From CAYNWT01 sp964450955 (GTDB lineage Bacteria; Planctomycetota; Planctomycetia; Planctomycetales; Planctomycetaceae): 64,000 nt of DNA. Every line of letters begins with the position of its first letter. Within the stretch, counting starts at the first letter, position 1. Shown here piece by piece: positions 45,380-54,834 of the stretch. The stretch covers positions 1-64,000 of the forward strand of contig CAYVFI010000014.1 in the NCBI GenBank assembly GCA_964450955.1, in the 5' to 3' direction. A program made the translations under genes and the position numbers. The notes beneath the pieces were generated by a model that was not told the origin of the DNA, ran no database searches, and saw only the letters and a program-made list of their open reading frames with translations.

Positions 45380-45664
45380 ATGAACCGATACAAGTGGAAG
45401 AGATCGACTTATCGAAACCGGCGTCGTGGACACTATCCCCGCCCGGTCTTTAAACTCGAAACACAAACCAGACAGGCCCCACACTTGCAAACACGACCCA
45501 CACAAACCGGCTTGTCCGACGCCTGGGAAGAAGGCGGGCCTGCATGGCTTACCCTTGTCATCATGGGCACAGTTTTTGTTCTTGCCCACGATCACCCATG
45601 GCATGCCTACAACAGCAGACCACCACAAAACAGACAGCGCAGCGTATCTGTCCGTCCGGCTTAG
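45380..45664 (+). CDS. Possible small basic single-TM protein
   Basis: 94 residues from an ATG with AGGG upstream. The first half is very basic (KWKRSTYRNRRRGHYPRP), and one hydrophobic helix LTLVIMGTVFVLAH lies at about 59-72. It ends 15 nt before the hydrolase start, which supports a shared transcript. There is no family match, and a long frame on the opposite strand overlaps it. Treat it as a tentative gene. Confidence 0.4.
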   Translation: MNRYKWKRSTYRNRRRGHYPRPVFKLETQTRQAPHLQTRPTQTGLSDAWEEGGPAWLTLVIMGTVFVLAHDHPWHAYNSRPPQNRQRSVSVRPA

Positions 45665-45679
45665 AAGGAACCAGACCAG

Positions 45680-46363
45680 TTGAAAGAACAACAACTTAAG
45701 TTCGTCGCCCACGAAACCAAAGGCGAAGTCTCTGCCCACCTCATGATGCCGCGTGCAGCGAAAGCGCTTGTGGTTCTCGGCCACGGCGCGGGCGCCGGCA
45801 TGTACCACTCAAACATGCAGAACATTGCCGACCAGCTTGCTGAACGCCAAATCGGAACCTTCCGATACCAGTTCCCTTTCATGGAACGTGGCGGCGGTCG
45901 TGATTCCGAAACGGTTTCCCTGGCCACGGTTCGAAACGCAATCCTTGAAGCGAAGAAGCACGCTCGCAAGAAACCCATCTTCGCTGGCGGTCACTCATTC
46001 GGCGGGCGAATGACGTCACTGTCCGCCGCTGCGGAAGACTTCCCCGACATAGTCTCCGGCCTGATCTTCTTTGCGTTTCCTCTGCATGCACCCAACAAGC
46101 CATCCGACCACCGCGTCGCCCACTTGCCCGACATCGCACACCCAATGCTGTTCCTGTCAGGAACCCGCGACACCTTAAACTCAATGGACCTGTTCCAACC
46201 CATCGTGAAGAGCCTCAGAAAGAAAAAGAAACCCGTAACACTTCACCTTCTGGACACCGCCAACCACAGCTACAAGATCCTCAAGAGAACCCGTGAATCC
46301 GAAGAAGACATCTTCCAGGAGATCGGTCGAGTCGCGTCAGACTGGATCGAACAACACATCTAA
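45680..46363 (+). CDS. Alpha/beta hydrolase, Tex30/dienelactone-hydrolase-like
   Basis: 227 residues from a TTG; AAGGA lies about 11 nt upstream. It is a compact alpha/beta hydrolase: GHGAGAGMYHSNM (oxyanion region), the nucleophile elbow GGHSFGGRM, LFLSGTRDTL (acid) and DTANHSYK (catalytic His). This matches the Tex30/KANL3-like group (COG3571) of small cytosolic hydrolases. The natural substrate is unknown. No lid domain. Confidence 0.85.
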   Translation: MKEQQLKFVAHETKGEVSAHLMMPRAAKALVVLGHGAGAGMYHSNMQNIADQLAERQIGTFRYQFPFMERGGGRDSETVSLATVRNAILEAKKHARKKPIFAGGHSFGGRMTSLSAAAEDFPDIVSGLIFFAFPLHAPNKPSDHRVAHLPDIAHPMLFLSGTRDTLNSMDLFQPIVKSLRKKKKPVTLHLLDTANHSYKILKRTRESEEDIFQEIGRVASDWIEQHI

Positions 46364-46793
46364 CACGAACCATCGCGCGGGGAACCGGCGCGGCAGCGAG
46401 CTGCGGTTGTATTGCTGCCCTCAGACCGTCCTTTCTTTCGCCGCGTGCCCCGGGAATGAAAATGGTTGTCGTTAGATCATTCCGTGCCCTTGGGTGCGTT
46501 CAATGGTCGCCAGTTGAAGCGTCAAATGCCTGTTTTTTCGATCCACAAAAACGTCGACAGGCCTTGAGGGACGATCGGAGTTCCTTCAAGCGAGCTGCGA
46601 TGCTATGAAACACCGATCTGATTTCCCTGTCATGCTGATCTGCGGTTAGCGAGTTCACAATCCAGTCCGTGAGGCTGTGCCGGTGAAGTTGTCGATTCAA
46701 AGAATTCGATTTGAGCGGACGGGTACTCACAACGCCAATGACCCCAGGGTCGGCCTAACAAACGAGTCATCGTCAGATTCGTAAGGGATTACA
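46364..46793. other. Intergenic region upstream of SulP gene
   Basis: About 430 bases. A short minus-strand frame (46500-46730, 76 codons) is the only open stretch and shows no family features. The end near 46785 provides AAGG for the SulP gene. Nothing else is recognised. Confidence 0.4.
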
Positions 46794-48479
46794 ATGTCAG
46801 CTCAAACCCCGCCAGTGCGGAGCGCGTTCGGCAAATATGTGGACGGCTCAAAACAGCACCTGAGAAGCGACTTTCTTGCGTCGATTGTCGTGTTTCTGGT
46901 AGCGCTGCCGCTTTGCATTGGTATTTCGGTGGCAGTCGGCGTCAACCCGGCACTCGGTTTGATCACCGGAATTATTGGCGGCCTTGTCGTAGGTTCGGTT
47001 GCCGGTTCTCCGTTGCAAGTCAGCGGCCCGGCGGCAAGCCTGTTTGTTATCGTGGCCGATATCGTGCTCACACGCCAGGAGACTTATCTCTCAACGCTGG
47101 CAGAGGGAGTCGCCGTCACGCCCGAAATCGAGGCGGCTGCCCATACCTACGCACTGTCGGCTCTTGGTGTGAGTGTGGTTCTTGCCGGAATCATGCAGTT
47201 CGTCGCAGGTCGAATGCGCCTGGGACGTTGGTTCCGTGCCGTTTCTCCCGCGGTCATCAAAGGCATGCTTTCAGGCATTGGCGCTTTAATTTTGATTAGT
47301 CAGTTTCATGTGATGCTTGACCACAAAGCGATGTGGGGCGAGAAGGCCGCTCGTGGGGGTCTGCAATACCTGGCGACAATTCCAGCCGCGATTCAAAAGT
47401 GTTTCGACTTTGGCGGAGGCAATTCGCACTTCCTTGCTGCCATGATTGGTGTGATTACGATTTTGACTATCGTTTTGTGGAACAAGTACTCGCCCAAGAA
47501 AATCAATTTTGTCCCGGGCGCTCTTGTCGGAATTCTTGTGGCGACCCTGGTATCGACGACCATGGGGTTCGAGGTGATTCAACTTTCGGTTCCCGCCAAT
47601 ATGTTTAGCGAAACCACCTTTCCATCAACGTCATGGGGAACATTTATCCTGGAAGGTTCTACCTGGCTTTCCGCACTCGTGTTTGCCATCGTGGCAAGTG
47701 CAGCCACCCTGTTGACCGCAGCTGCAGTGGACAACTTGTCCCGGGACATCGGCGTCAAAACGGACTTCGACCAGGAGCTGACGTCTCAGGGCGTTGGCAA
47801 CTTCCTGTGTGGCCTGGTCGGAGCGTTGCCGATGACCGGAGTGATTGTGAGAAGTTCCGCCAACGTGCAAGCCGGCGCGCGGACTCGAAATTCCACCATC
47901 CTTCACGGAGCGTGGTTGCTGCTATTCGTCTGCTTCCTGCCGCAACTGCTGAATTACATCCCGCGCTCGGCCCTCGGCGCGTTGCTGGTTTACACAGGCC
48001 TGAAGCTGCTTAATCCTGCCCAGCTTCGAGAACTCTGGAAGGTTGGAAAGTCCGAAGCGTTCATCTACCTCATCACGCTGGGACTTATCGTTTCAGTGGA
48101 CTTGCTGGCCGGTGTGATTGTTGGCATCGTTCTGTCGGCGGGCAAGTTGCTGTATCGCTTTACGCACCTTGATGTCGAACTGGAATCCGACGAAGAGAAC
48201 CACAGGTACCAGCTCAAGCTCAAGGGTGCGGCGACGTTTTTGAGACTGCCGATTTTGGCTGATCACCTTGAAGAACTGCCAGGCGATGCCGAACTGCACG
48301 TTTGCCTGGAAGAAGTTGACTACATCGACCACGCTTGCTTTGAGCTGCTGATGAACTGGGCTGATTCGCACGTGGAAGATGGCGGCAAGCTCGTAATGGA
48401 TTGGGCCCAGCTCCACGGTGCGTTCCAGTCGGATGCGAGCTCCCAAACCGATCGCAGTGCCTCGGCGCCGGCAACCTAA
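46794..48479 (+). CDS. SulP-family anion transporter with STAS domain
   Basis: 561 residues. About 11-14 TM segments begin at DFLASIVVFLVALPLCIGIS, with LITGIIGGLVVGSVAGSPLQVSGPAASL as the SulP signature and later DNLSRDIGVKTDFDQEL and LPMTGVIVRSSANVQAGART. The C-terminal STAS domain (about 470-545) includes LHVCLEEVDYIDHACFE. SulP proteins move sulfate, bicarbonate or related anions with H+ or Na+. Sulfate would suit a genome with sulfatases, but the motif set does not separate substrates. Confidence 0.94.
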   Translation: MSAQTPPVRSAFGKYVDGSKQHLRSDFLASIVVFLVALPLCIGISVAVGVNPALGLITGIIGGLVVGSVAGSPLQVSGPAASLFVIVADIVLTRQETYLSTLAEGVAVTPEIEAAAHTYALSALGVSVVLAGIMQFVAGRMRLGRWFRAVSPAVIKGMLSGIGALILISQFHVMLDHKAMWGEKAARGGLQYLATIPAAIQKCFDFGGGNSHFLAAMIGVITILTIVLWNKYSPKKINFVPGALVGILVATLVSTTMGFEVIQLSVPANMFSETTFPSTSWGTFILEGSTWLSALVFAIVASAATLLTAAAVDNLSRDIGVKTDFDQELTSQGVGNFLCGLVGALPMTGVIVRSSANVQAGARTRNSTILHGAWLLLFVCFLPQLLNYIPRSALGALLVYTGLKLLNPAQLRELWKVGKSEAFIYLITLGLIVSVDLLAGVIVGIVLSAGKLLYRFTHLDVELESDEENHRYQLKLKGAATFLRLPILADHLEELPGDAELHVCLEEVDYIDHACFELLMNWADSHVEDGGKLVMDWAQLHGAFQSDASSQTDRSASAPAT

Positions 48480-48598
48480 ACATCAGCCCGAAAGGGCCGA
48501 ATTAGTCACTCCGGACTTCGCTTTGGCAAGCAGCAGCATGGAGCCATCGACTCACCAGGCAGTCTTACGGAACAATCGGTCCGTACGACAATGAGCCT

Positions 48599-49939
48599 CT
48601 ACTTGTCTTCCGGTCGTTGCTCGACAAGTTTGTTAATCTGGCCGTCTTGCTTTTCCAGCGAGAAGGCGTCGTGAAGTTCGCCAGCCGCAGTCCGCGCTTC
48701 GTAACTTAACTTGTCGCCGTCGATGTGAACCACCTGGTACAACTGCGTCTTCTCGCGTTGACGTTTAAAGAAATCGTAGGCCCGCATGTTGTACATCTTG
48801 GGGCCAGAGACTGACACAACGTAAACGGTTCCACTGTTGGGATCAGTCGCGTTGGCGCCGGTGGCCAGGTTGGCCAGTTTCGTCCATTCGGGTGGCGGCG
48901 TTTTGAGCCCGGTTCGGGCGTAGGTGTGGTCGTGTCCCTGGAGAACCAAATCGACACGATGTTTGTCGAACACCGGCTTCCACGCTTTGCGTTGGCTTAC
49001 GTTGTCACGCGCGACGTCCGTTGAGAACATGGGATGATGGAATGTGCAGACCACCCACTTCGCTTTGTTCCTTGACAAAATTTTGTCCAGCCAAATGGCT
49101 TGTTCCTTGATCAGTCTGTTTGAGTTCAACGAGATAATTCGAAGGTTTTGATAGACCATCGTGTAACAGGTCTCTTCAAGGCCCGCAGGCCCGTTTGTCG
49201 GGAATGCAAACTGCGGGCGCCAATGATGCGACACCCGCGAGATGCCATCCCTGGTTTTTTGTTCGTGATTACCGGGCGTGGCAATACTGGGAATCATCCC
49301 GTTCAACCAACCACCGGCTGCGTGCCACTGACCCCATTGTGTGTCAGCTTCCGATGAATCCACCAGGTCGCCAGCGTGGATCATGAAGCTGGCTTTCGGC
49401 GCATCTGAGTAAGCCTCGCGGATGACTCGGGACCACTGCGACTTTAACTCCGTCTGCGCATCACCAAAGTAGATAAACGAAAACGGTTTTGGTTTCTTCG
49501 GCGGCGTCGTGTAGTGAAACCACTCGCTCCAATTGACTCCGTCGCCCACTCGATAGACATATTTCGTGCCGGGCTTAAGTTTCTTCAACGACGCCGTGTG
49601 ATAAATCGCGGCACCCGTGTCAGTTAACAATGCCTGCGAACTTGCTTTCGCAGTTGTCGCACTACTTGACTTAATCGGTCCGTGGGGAGCCGGAAGGAAC
49701 TCGGCCTTGCCTTTCAGCGTGGCAACGGACGTTCTCCACGTGACGGCAACAGATGTGGCAGGATCACCGTTCCACGTCAGAATAATTCGATCCGGCGTGA
49801 CTCCTGCCCTGTAGATTGTGTTCGCATCAGCCTTAGGTGGCGTACGATCCTGCGGCCCGTTAGCAGCCGCTGTGTTCCCTGCGAAACTCGACCAGGCGAC
49901 CAACAGCATCAAGACAACAACAATATTCGAACGGAGCAT
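48599..49939 (-). CDS. Purple-acid-phosphatase-like metallophosphoesterase
   Basis: 446 residues from the ATG at 49939; 26 codons upstream are optional. Signal peptide at about 1-26. An N-terminal fibronectin-type domain (about 45-145: PDRIILTWNGDPATSVAVTWRT) is typical of purple acid phosphatases. The catalytic domain has GDAQTE, HAGDLVD, TPGNHEQ, TFHHPMFS and QGHDHTYAR, which supply the dinuclear metal ligands. It is secreted and probably releases phosphate from organic esters. It is convergent with SulP. Confidence 0.92.
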   Translation of the reverse strand: MLRSNIVVVLMLLVAWSSFAGNTAAANGPQDRTPPKADANTIYRAGVTPDRIILTWNGDPATSVAVTWRTSVATLKGKAEFLPAPHGPIKSSSATTAKASSQALLTDTGAAIYHTASLKKLKPGTKYVYRVGDGVNWSEWFHYTTPPKKPKPFSFIYFGDAQTELKSQWSRVIREAYSDAPKASFMIHAGDLVDSSEADTQWGQWHAAGGWLNGMIPSIATPGNHEQKTRDGISRVSHHWRPQFAFPTNGPAGLEETCYTMVYQNLRIISLNSNRLIKEQAIWLDKILSRNKAKWVVCTFHHPMFSTDVARDNVSQRKAWKPVFDKHRVDLVLQGHDHTYARTGLKTPPPEWTKLANLATGANATDPNSGTVYVVSVSGPKMYNMRAYDFFKRQREKTQLYQVVHIDGDKLSYEARTAAGELHDAFSLEKQDGQINKLVEQRPEDK

Positions 49940-50315
49940 CAATGGTTCTTCTTCGCGTCGTGCAACAGCCAGTCGCAACGGTCTCACAAGTTCCTCGCAG
50001 GTGGCAAGCTGCAACATGACTCACATGTCATACTGAGCATAATGACCGCCTGCAGCCAGTTGTTAACAAACTATGAACATTGCTCTCAGAGCCAACATTC
50101 CGAATCAAACCAGTCAGATTGCACCGACGGAAACGGGAGAACCTGTCTGGCATAGGCAACGAAACTCGCTTATCGCCTTCTTCAGATTCAGTCACCACGT
50201 TCGGATTTCTGGTGTTGCGGCCAGCACCTCGCCGGCTGCTGGCCACCAATTTGTCATCGCCTTCCGAACCTGAAAGAAACGGGAATAACTTCGCAGTGGA
50301 CCAGGTCACGTAGTA
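49940..50315. other. Divergent intergenic region, nothing defined
   Basis: About 375 bases between the divergent phosphatase and DUF2784 genes. Short frames cross it on both strands without features. It should contain both promoters. A small inverted repeat (ATGAC ... GTCAT near 50016-50031) is probably chance. Confidence 0.4.
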
Positions 50316-50711
50316 ATGAGCCTTCTCTATCGACTTTGTGCAGACGCGGTAGTGGTCGTGCACTTTGCGTACGCGATGACCATCGTGATGGGTCTGCTGC
50401 TGATTCTTATCGGGATTCCGCTGCGATGGCAGTGGATTCGAAACTTTCGATTCCGGCTGATTCACCTGACCATGATCCTGATTGTTGTGGTCGAATCATG
50501 GGCCGGCATTGAATGTCCACTCACGGCCCTCGAACGACACCTGCGCGAACTCGCCGGCCAGGCAACTTATCGCGGCGACTTTGTCGCGAACATTGTCCAC
50601 GAGGTTTTGTTTTTCGAATTCACACCGCAGACGTTCACGTGGATCTATAGCGCGTTCGGGCTGTTGATTCTTGGCACACTGGTTCTGGCTCCGCCACACC
50701 GGACAACGTAG
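50316..50711 (+). CDS. DUF2784 family membrane protein
   Basis: 131 residues. It has three to four TM helices. DAVVVVHFAYAMTIVMGLLLIL, the central ESWAGIECPLTALERHLRE and the late YSAFGLLILGTL match DUF2784, whose conserved core includes the C-P-L-T segment. The family is of unknown function in the inner membrane. Monocistronic. Confidence 0.9.
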   Translation: MSLLYRLCADAVVVVHFAYAMTIVMGLLLILIGIPLRWQWIRNFRFRLIHLTMILIVVVESWAGIECPLTALERHLRELAGQATYRGDFVANIVHEVLFFEFTPQTFTWIYSAFGLLILGTLVLAPPHRTT

Positions 50712-50737
50712 ATGGCTTGTTGCATGCCGTTGTTGCA

Positions 50738-51781
50738 CTAACGCAGGATTGAAAGTTGCTTCTCCAGCGGCTTGTCCATGAAGGTTTTGAATTCGACTTC
50801 GAACTCCGCAACGCTTTGACCGAACGTCTGTTCGAACGCGACTTTCCAACCCAGACGTTCGACATTGGGATGGAACGACTTCAGCAGAACATCTCGACCC
50901 GAACGGTTCATCAAATACGCGACCGCCCACGCGCCACTTTCGTATGCCAGTTGACGGCACTCACCCTCATACGAATCGGGCAGCAGGGTAGGGCACCGCT
51001 TCCGGAGTTCCTGAACCTGCTTCATCTTGTCCGCCATACGTTGCTGGAGTGACGGCCACGAGCGTCCCGCGTTCTTTGACCTCGGCAGCTTTCCAATTTT
51101 CCACAAACCGGCCGCCGTAGTCTCAGCCATCGCAACAGCAGAACCTTCCACAAACCAAACCGGCCCCATAAGTTCGCGCCGCTGTTTATGATTTTTGGTT
51201 TGAATGAACGAGTTCTGAATCGAATGCCAGTACTCGTGCAGGATCGTTATCTGTTCGTCTTCTGCCGGGACACTAAGCTTGCCGGCAAACCCCAGCGGCA
51301 ACGACGAAGTCATATTATGGAACTCCCACTGCGCGCCGCCGTTATGGCCGGCGCTGCCGCGTGGTTTGCCGGATGAGAGAGCTTCTGAACCAATTGCCTG
51401 GTAGGTCAGGAAGCCGTGGTCTTTGTTGTCACGATCACGCAGGCATTCTTCCTGAGTCATGTGACCAGAAGCGACCCGGCGTTTGCAGAAAGCCTCAGCC
51501 AGTTTCAAAGCGGCCTGGCGATCGGTTCCCAACACCCAGTACTCCAGACGGCCGGATGAACCCCAGGTTTCAACCGCAACGTCCAGAGTGTTTTGAACAG
51601 CGGCCTGAACCTCCGGTGACACATCCGCAGCGACAAACACTTTCGTCTGGTTGGCGTTCTTCTTTCCGAACAGATCCCACACCGCAACCGGACTGACTGC
51701 CACCTTCGTCGGTACAGCCTGAACGCCGGCATTTTCTACCTGACCAAGCACAAGCATTAACAAGGCAGCGTGAGACCACAT
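50738..51781 (-). CDS. Putative secreted zinc metallopeptidase (HExxH)
   Basis: 347 residues with a weak signal peptide (about 1-20). The key segment TILHEYWHSIQNSF contains HEYWH (HExxH), and 36 residues later WFVEGSAVAMAE offers a third ligand Glu, the gluzincin arrangement. The C-terminal part ends FGQSVAEFEVEFKTFM, as in peptidase-MA-like and DUF1570-type proteins. The Asn/Gln-rich region before the motif is unfamiliar. Probably a periplasmic or surface protease; substrate unknown. Confidence 0.7.
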   Translation of the reverse strand: MWSHAALLMLVLGQVENAGVQAVPTKVAVSPVAVWDLFGKKNANQTKVFVAADVSPEVQAAVQNTLDVAVETWGSSGRLEYWVLGTDRQAALKLAEAFCKRRVASGHMTQEECLRDRDNKDHGFLTYQAIGSEALSSGKPRGSAGHNGGAQWEFHNMTSSLPLGFAGKLSVPAEDEQITILHEYWHSIQNSFIQTKNHKQRRELMGPVWFVEGSAVAMAETTAAGLWKIGKLPRSKNAGRSWPSLQQRMADKMKQVQELRKRCPTLLPDSYEGECRQLAYESGAWAVAYLMNRSGRDVLLKSFHPNVERLGWKVAFEQTFGQSVAEFEVEFKTFMDKPLEKQLSILR

Positions 51782-51943
51782 CCGAAACGTCCATCATCTG
51801 ACACGTAGAACAGTCAGATTATCTCATCGCTGAACCCGGCAACCGTCAAGCCGGATTGACGCGTTCGATGCAACCGCCCGGCCCGATCGCGGCCCCACGA
51901 CTTGTGAGCCTGAGACACGTTGGCGGTTGCGCAGCCGCGGTTC

Positions 51944-53278
51944 TTAGAGAGCCAGACGACCGAACATCGTGTTGCCGTTACGAACGATGTAGAAAGTCAG
52001 CGGGTTGTGCTGACTGATCTGTTCGTCGGCGAGAACGTAGGCCATGTCGTTTTCGTTAAGCGTTTCCCAGATGTGCAGACCCACCAGGTAGTCGCCCTGC
52101 CGAATACCTTTCTCGGCTGCTGGCCCCTGGGATCGGACCCCGACAACTCGCATGCCGCCGCGGTACCGCGGAGCAAGCCCGGCGGCCTGAGCCGCAGTCA
52201 GGGGGGCCAGTCGCAGGCCCAGCTTACGCCACGCTCGGGCAGCCGTCTGATTATTGGCCTTTGGCATGGATACGGTCCGTGTCGCAGACCGTGTCCGGTT
52301 TGACGCGAACTGTTGGGACGGCTTGGAAAGCTGCACGTCAGCTTCCATTGTCTGACCGTTTCGTCGTAGCTGCACTTTGACAACATCGCCCGGGCGGTGA
52401 TCAAACAACGCTCGACAAACATCAACACCGTCTTCAATGTCGATCCCATCCACTCGCAGGACCTCATCGCCGCTGGCGATTCCGGCTGACGCAGAACCGG
52501 ATGTTGCACGATCAACGATGACTCGTCGATCGCTCGCGTTCTTGACGTCGCGGGTAATCAGGCCGGCACTGACTCCAAACAATCGTTCGGCACTCATCAT
52601 TTTCGCGATGGTGCGGCGGGCGTCGTCAATCGGAATGGCAAAGCCGATTCGCTGGGCTCCAGCTCGAATCGCAACATTGATTCCAACAACTGCTCCGTTG
52701 AGGTTCAGCAGCGGCCCGCCACTGTTGCCAGGGTTGATGCTGGCGTCGGTCTGGATCAGGTTGTAGTACGACTGCGTTTCGTTGACTTCAACGTCGCGAC
52801 CCAGGGCACTGACGATTCCGGAGGTGACAGTATGTTCGTATCCGTAGGCGTTGCCGACTGCAAATACTGTTTCCGCGAGCATCAGGTCAGAGGAAGTGCC
52901 AAGTGGCATGACCTTCAGATTTTTACGCGGGTTAATCTTGATAATCGCCAGATCGCGTGCCTTGTCGAACGTGATCACTTTGGCGCGATAACGGCTGCCA
53001 TCGCCCAGTGACGCTTCCAACGCATCCACTTCGTGGACGACGTGGTGATTGGTCACGATGTAGCCGCGTTCGTCAATGACGATGCCGGTTCCCATGCCAC
53101 TGACTTTGCGATCTTTTGAAAAGACCTCACTGCCAGAGCGCTTGCTGCTCTTCTCGCTATGGATATTGACCACGGACTCACGGGCAAGCTGGACGGCTCG
53201 CACCAGGGGAGTCATTCGCTCTTCTGCCATCGCTGAGGCTGGCAGGGCGGACAGAAGCATCACTGTGAGCAGGCGCAT
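51944..53278 (-). CDS. HtrA/Deg-type serine protease with PDZ domains
   Basis: 444 residues from the ATG at 53278, with a signal peptide (about 1-18). The trypsin-like domain has the full triad: His79 in IVTNHHVV, Asp109 in KARDLAIIK and Ser186 in NPGNSGGPLL. The first PDZ domain lies at about 255-330 (SGSASAGIASGDEVLRVDG). A second, divergent PDZ-like part follows near the C-terminus (RVVGVRSQGPAAEKGIRQGDYLVGL). It should degrade or refold damaged periplasmic proteins. Monocistronic. Confidence 0.93.
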   Translation of the reverse strand: MRLLTVMLLSALPASAMAEERMTPLVRAVQLARESVVNIHSEKSSKRSGSEVFSKDRKVSGMGTGIVIDERGYIVTNHHVVHEVDALEASLGDGSRYRAKVITFDKARDLAIIKINPRKNLKVMPLGTSSDLMLAETVFAVGNAYGYEHTVTSGIVSALGRDVEVNETQSYYNLIQTDASINPGNSGGPLLNLNGAVVGINVAIRAGAQRIGFAIPIDDARRTIAKMMSAERLFGVSAGLITRDVKNASDRRVIVDRATSGSASAGIASGDEVLRVDGIDIEDGVDVCRALFDHRPGDVVKVQLRRNGQTMEADVQLSKPSQQFASNRTRSATRTVSMPKANNQTAARAWRKLGLRLAPLTAAQAAGLAPRYRGGMRVVGVRSQGPAAEKGIRQGDYLVGLHIWETLNENDMAYVLADEQISQHNPLTFYIVRNGNTMFGRLAL

Positions 53279-53751
53279 AAGGTGGATCGTGTCTACGGAG
53301 TTGGGTCGGTCCGGGTGTTCCCGTAATTCGGGGCACGAGGGGAGCATCGACCGCACGAATCGAAGCGCTTGACCAACCAGAAACGATCGCGCACAGATTA
53401 CCTAGTTCACTATCGGTTCAGGTTGCGCGGGCTGAATCGGGTTCGGGAGAGAGATCCAATGAATTCAGGACAGCAACAGCAGACAGGCTCAAGTCAAACC
53501 GCAACAGGATGCTCCAAACCAGCAAAAACGGGGCGATCTTCTGTTCACATGACACCCTTTCGGACGACTTCCCCGACCTGTTTGACATCAGGATTTGCCC
53601 AACTTATCCTGCCAGCTTCGTTTAAATAAGCGGTGCAATCCGCAAGGTCAACCAAGCAGTCAGACTTACTACATCTGGTTTGGGAACGGGAGTCCCCTGC
53701 TTAGAAGCGCGCTCTCGCACCCCTCATACCCAACCCTACTGGAGAATTTCG
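53279..53751. other. Divergent intergenic region
   Basis: About 470 bases between the divergent protease and Cys-rich protein genes. Only short plus-strand frames without features cross it. It should hold both promoters. The last 20 bases supply GGAG for the Cys-rich gene. Confidence 0.45.
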
Positions 53752-54585
53752 ATGCGACAAACTTTTCTTGTTCTTGCTGGCATCGCCATTGTTGCGATGT
53801 CATCAACTGATGCTCAGGCTCAGCGACGATTTCGTCGTGGCGGCAACTGTGGAGCCATCAACAACTGCGGTGGTGGCTTTGCTCGACCTGTTCGACAAGC
53901 TCGTCCGGTCCGTCAGGCTCGTCCTGTTCGTAACCGTGGCTTCAGCAACGGCTGCAACTCTTGCGGCAACATCTGCTCAACAGGCGTTGCTGCTCCTGTC
54001 ACTTACGCAGTAGCTCCTGCTCCTGTGTACTCAGCACCTGCTCCTGTTAGCACTGGCTGCTCAAGCTGTGGCGTTGCTGCTGCACCTGTCAGCTACTCAC
54101 AGCCAGTCGTTTCAAGCGGCTGCTCAAGCTGTGGCGTTGCTGCTGCTCCTGTCAGCTACTCACAGCCAGTCGTTTCAAGCGGCTGCTCAAGCTGCGGCGT
54201 TGCTGCTGCTCCTGTCAGCTACTCACAGCCAGTCGTTTCAGGCGGTTGTGGTGGCGGATGCGGAACCGTTGCTTCAGCACCAGTCATGAACTACGCCACA
54301 CCAGTTAGCTACGACAGTGGCTGCAACGGTGGTTGCGGTGTCAGTGCTCCAATGAGCTACACATCAGGCTGTGGCACAATGACATCTGCTCCAATGATGA
54401 TGAACGGTACTGTCATCAACGGCGGATGCGGCACACCAGGCGGTTGCGGAACAATCATCCAGGGCGAAACAATGGCTCCTGCGATTTCTGCTCCAGCAAC
54501 AATCGAAGACGCTCCAGCTCCACCAGCTGACAGCGGTGTCGAAGATGCTCCAGCTCCACCAGCTGAAGAAAACAAAGCTGCTTAA
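53752..54585 (+). CDS. Exported Cys-rich tandem-repeat protein
   Basis: 277 residues from the ATG at 53752, with GGAG 8 nt upstream. Signal peptide at about 1-24. An Arg/Pro repeat (RPVRQA) leads to three exact-style 21-residue repeats GCSSCGVAAAPVSYSQPVVS. Degenerate GC/CG-rich segments follow, and the end is acidic and Pro-rich (EDAPAPPA twice). About 25 Cys residues, many as CSSCG, CNSCG or GGCG, suggest cross-linking or metal binding. Codons are strongly biased to GCT, CCT and CGT, unlike neighbours, which implies high expression. A strong terminator follows. No known family. Confidence 0.85.
   Translation: MRQTFLVLAGIAIVAMSSTDAQAQRRFRRGGNCGAINNCGGGFARPVRQARPVRQARPVRNRGFSNGCNSCGNICSTGVAAPVTYAVAPAPVYSAPAPVSTGCSSCGVAAAPVSYSQPVVSSGCSSCGVAAAPVSYSQPVVSSGCSSCGVAAAPVSYSQPVVSGGCGGGCGTVASAPVMNYATPVSYDSGCNGGCGVSAPMSYTSGCGTMTSAPMMMNGTVINGGCGTPGGCGTIIQGETMAPAISAPATIEDAPAPPADSGVEDAPAPPAEENKAA
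54055..54243 (+). repeat. 63-bp in-frame tandem repeat, three units
   Basis: Three consecutive 63-bp units (54055-54117, 54118-54180 and 54181-54243) with only one or two base changes between them. They encode 21 residues each in the Cys-rich protein. The near identity points to recent duplication or ongoing homogenisation. Confidence 0.95.
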
Positions 54586-54610
54586 TTCTTGTTAAGCAAC
54601 TAGAACGCCT

Positions 54611-54650
54611 AAAGGCGGCAACGATCGATTGATCGTTGCCGCCTTTTTTA
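54611..54650 (+). terminator. Rho-independent terminator of Cys-rich gene
   Basis: A perfect 13-bp stem (GGCGGCAACGATC and its complement) with a 4-nt loop, followed by six T residues, about 28 nt after the stop. Upstream A residues make it partly symmetric. Confidence 0.95.
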
Positions 54651-54703
54651 TTTGGCTTGCCAAAGCTCAGCGAGCGCCTGCCGCAAGCCCCCCCCGAGCA
54701 TGT

Positions 54704-54801
54704 CACCTCTCCCGTTTTTACGGGAGAGGTCGCGGTCTCAGCCGCGGGTGAGGGCAGACGAATATCCAATATCCAACAAGGAATCTCCAAGTCAGAAATC
54801 C
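54704..54801. repeat. Dispersed palindromic element, full copy C
   Basis: Same organisation as 38535-38630: a hairpin (10-nt arms around TTTTTA), a small second stem, and a right flank ending CAAGGAATCTCCAAGTC. Identity over the ~75 nt after the hairpin is nearly complete. It lies between convergent genes, downstream of the terminator. Confidence 0.9.
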
Positions 54802-54834
54802 GCCGCGATCCCAGTAATGTCGCCACATCCGGCA

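Noticed and set aside
46500..46730. 76-codon minus-strand frame upstream of SulP
   Set aside because: It has no family features and no clear ribosome-binding site; it may be real but is not supported.
54055..54243. Direct repeats that could suggest a CRISPR array
   Set aside because: The 63-bp units are contiguous, have no spacers and are in frame inside a protein gene.
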